Below are positions 14,841 through 15,844 of a DNA stretch of 15,844 bases, in pieces. A model generated the notes under the pieces. It saw only the letters and a program-made list of their open reading frames with translations. It ran no database searches and had not been told where the DNA came from. This DNA comes from Pontimonas sp. (GTDB lineage Bacteria > Actinomycetota > Actinomycetes > Actinomycetales > Microbacteriaceae). The position numbers were made by a program, and so were the translations under genes. Within the stretch, counting starts at the first letter, position 1. Each line of letters begins with the position of its first letter. Location: NCBI GenBank assembly GCA_021741925.1, contig JAIOWW010000014.1:1-15844 (forward strand), read 5' to 3'.

Positions 14841-15844
14841 GCTCCTAGCGCTTCGCGCAGCTCCGCCACCTGCTGGGGTGAGCCGGTCACACTAATGACG
14901 GGTTGTCCTGTAGCGACGAGTACTCTGGCGTCCCCGTGGGCCTGAGACAGCAGAAGCTCTGAAAATCCAAAAGCGCGACCGGGTATCGCTATGTCCGAGT
15001 GGGCGGTGGCAATGATCTGGAAAAAGACTCCTTCCGGTGCTCCACCTTTGTGTAGTTGACCGGTGGAGTGAAGGAATCGGGGACCAAACCCCACGGTGAC
15101 CGGGCGAGCGGTGAGCTGCTCAATCCTGTCGGCAACTTTTCGCCAGAGTGACTCCGACTGGCGGGGTGCAAAGATACACAACGCTATGTAGCCCCGCTTC
15201 CCGGCGAGCTTACCCAGAACCTCAGGTAACTCATCAAGTCCTCCCAAGGCGGGAAGAGGAGGATGGGCGAAAACAGAGAGCCCGCCAAGCTCTTCTTCTT
15301 CCCGGGAGGCAACTCCCGGGGATTCGAGAAGTTCCCGGGCCGCAATTTTGGCGCTCTCGACATTGGGCTGGTCGAAAGGGTTAACCCCCAGAACTGCACA
15401 CGCGACAGCAGTTGCGTACTCCCACAGCACCATGCGCCCAGCCAGTGATCCTGAAATCTCCAGGTCGGAGCCGGTACCTCGTGGACCCACCGAGATTGCA
15501 TCAGGTATCCCCTCGAGACTGGAGCTCACTACCGGCAGAATCCCTTTGCCCATCTTTCCTGTCGATTCGGCAACGAGTTGTTCTACCCAATCTCCGAAAC
15601 CGGGGAGTTCGGGGTCCTCTCCGCAGAGAACCTTATTAACCTCGGGGTGACGACATGCCAGTGCCACACCTAAACGCAACGCGGGATTGCTCTCATCCTT
15701 GGCGCGACAGGCATCGTAACCCTCGCTGGCGTCTTCCAGAAACTGCACAAGATCCATCCCCGCTAGACCGACTGGAACGAGGCCAAATGGTGACACTGCC
15801 GAGAATCGACCGCCAATTGTTGGATCACCCTCGAACACCCGATA
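14837..15844 (-). CDS. pgi: Glucose-6-phosphate isomerase, C-terminal part (5' end outside window)
   Basis: Pgi interconverts glucose 6-phosphate and fructose 6-phosphate. The frame is open through the right edge (two codons, Tyr-Arg, precede the GTG at 15838), so this GTG is internal; 335 residues are visible. DPTIGGRFSAVSPFGLVP begins at visible residue 7 and is the conserved core of the family. Further motifs are ESTGKMGKG at 93-101, QPNVESAK at 159-166 and LHSTGQLHKGG at 258-268, the last being the active-site region. This form resembles the actinobacterial/Tal-Pgi lineage more than E. coli Pgi. A fusion with transaldolase at the unseen N-terminus cannot be excluded. It runs towards rbpA with a four-base overlap; no terminator is visible at the junction. 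Confidence 0.9.
   Translation of the reverse strand, partial: YRVFEGDPTIGGRFSAVSPFGLVPVGLAGMDLVQFLEDASEGYDACRAKDESNPALRLGVALACRHPEVNKVLCGEDPELPGFGDWVEQLVAESTGKMGKGILPVVSSSLEGIPDAISVGPRGTGSDLEISGSLAGRMVLWEYATAVACAVLGVNPFDQPNVESAKIAARELLESPGVASREEEELGGLSVFAHPPLPALGGLDELPEVLGKLAGKRGYIALCIFAPRQSESLWRKVADRIEQLTARPVTVGFGPRFLHSTGQLHKGGAPEGVFFQIIATAHSDIAIPGRAFGFSELLLSQAHGDARVLVATGQPVISVTGSPQQVAELREALGA

Noticed and set aside
14841..14860. Small hairpin (GCGC-TTC-GCGC) near the rbpA/pgi junction as a terminator
   Set aside because: Only four to six pairs with a bulge, no U-tract, and it lies in the pgi coding end.
1..15844. Search for CRISPR arrays, insertion sequences, tRNA/rRNA genes, phage, toxin-antitoxin or defence genes
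   Set aside because: Nearly all the sequence is accounted for by conserved housekeeping genes; the gaps are at most 77 bases and contain only promoter- and hairpin-like elements.

Overview
The window is a tightly packed stretch of chromosomal housekeeping genes from an actinobacterium. WhiA, RbpA and a Walker-A-variant RapZ place it in Actinobacteria. The gene order (rpsA-coaE-uvrB ... whiA-sodA-gap-pgk-tpiA-secG-rbpA) and the form of RbpA and of the S1 tail resemble Micrococcales/Microbacteriaceae. GC content looks moderate by eye (well below the ~70% usual for that family) and intergenic gaps are short, so a streamlined, lower-GC member such as an aquatic lineage is plausible; this is inference, not a species call.

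Layout. (1) 1-1022: the 3' part of rpsA (ribosomal protein S1), open at the left edge and followed by a long two-part hairpin. (2) 1042-8502: coaE, then uvrB, uvrA and uvrC, all on the plus strand with gaps of 3 to 36 bases. (3) 8542-10410: rapZ and whiA, preceded by a good promoter-like sequence. (4) 10476-11142: sodA, with its own -10-like element and an intrinsic terminator, so probably an independent transcription unit. (5) 11174-14178: gap, pgk and tpiA, the triose-phosphate part of glycolysis, with pgk and tpiA overlapping by 28 bases. (6) 14226-14840: secG and rbpA behind a TATAGT element. (7) 14837-15844 on the minus strand: the C-terminal part of pgi, convergent with rbpA and overlapping it by four bases.

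How the genes work together. UvrA, UvrB and UvrC form the complete nucleotide-excision repair incision system. CoaE makes coenzyme A. RapZ and WhiA are nucleotide-signalling and transcription-factor neighbours widely conserved in Gram-positives. Gap, Pgk, TpiA and Pgi serve central carbon metabolism. SecG belongs to the Sec translocon and RbpA to the RNA polymerase holoenzyme. SodA detoxifies superoxide.

No tRNA, rRNA, CRISPR array, insertion sequence, prophage or defence gene was seen, and no gene-free stretch reaches 300 bases. I found no candidate for a new biological system. The points worth a second look are small architectural ones: possible leaderless starts at uvrB and uvrA, the shared CTAG double stop of rbpA and pgi, the rpsA hairpin, and genes missing from their customary positions.
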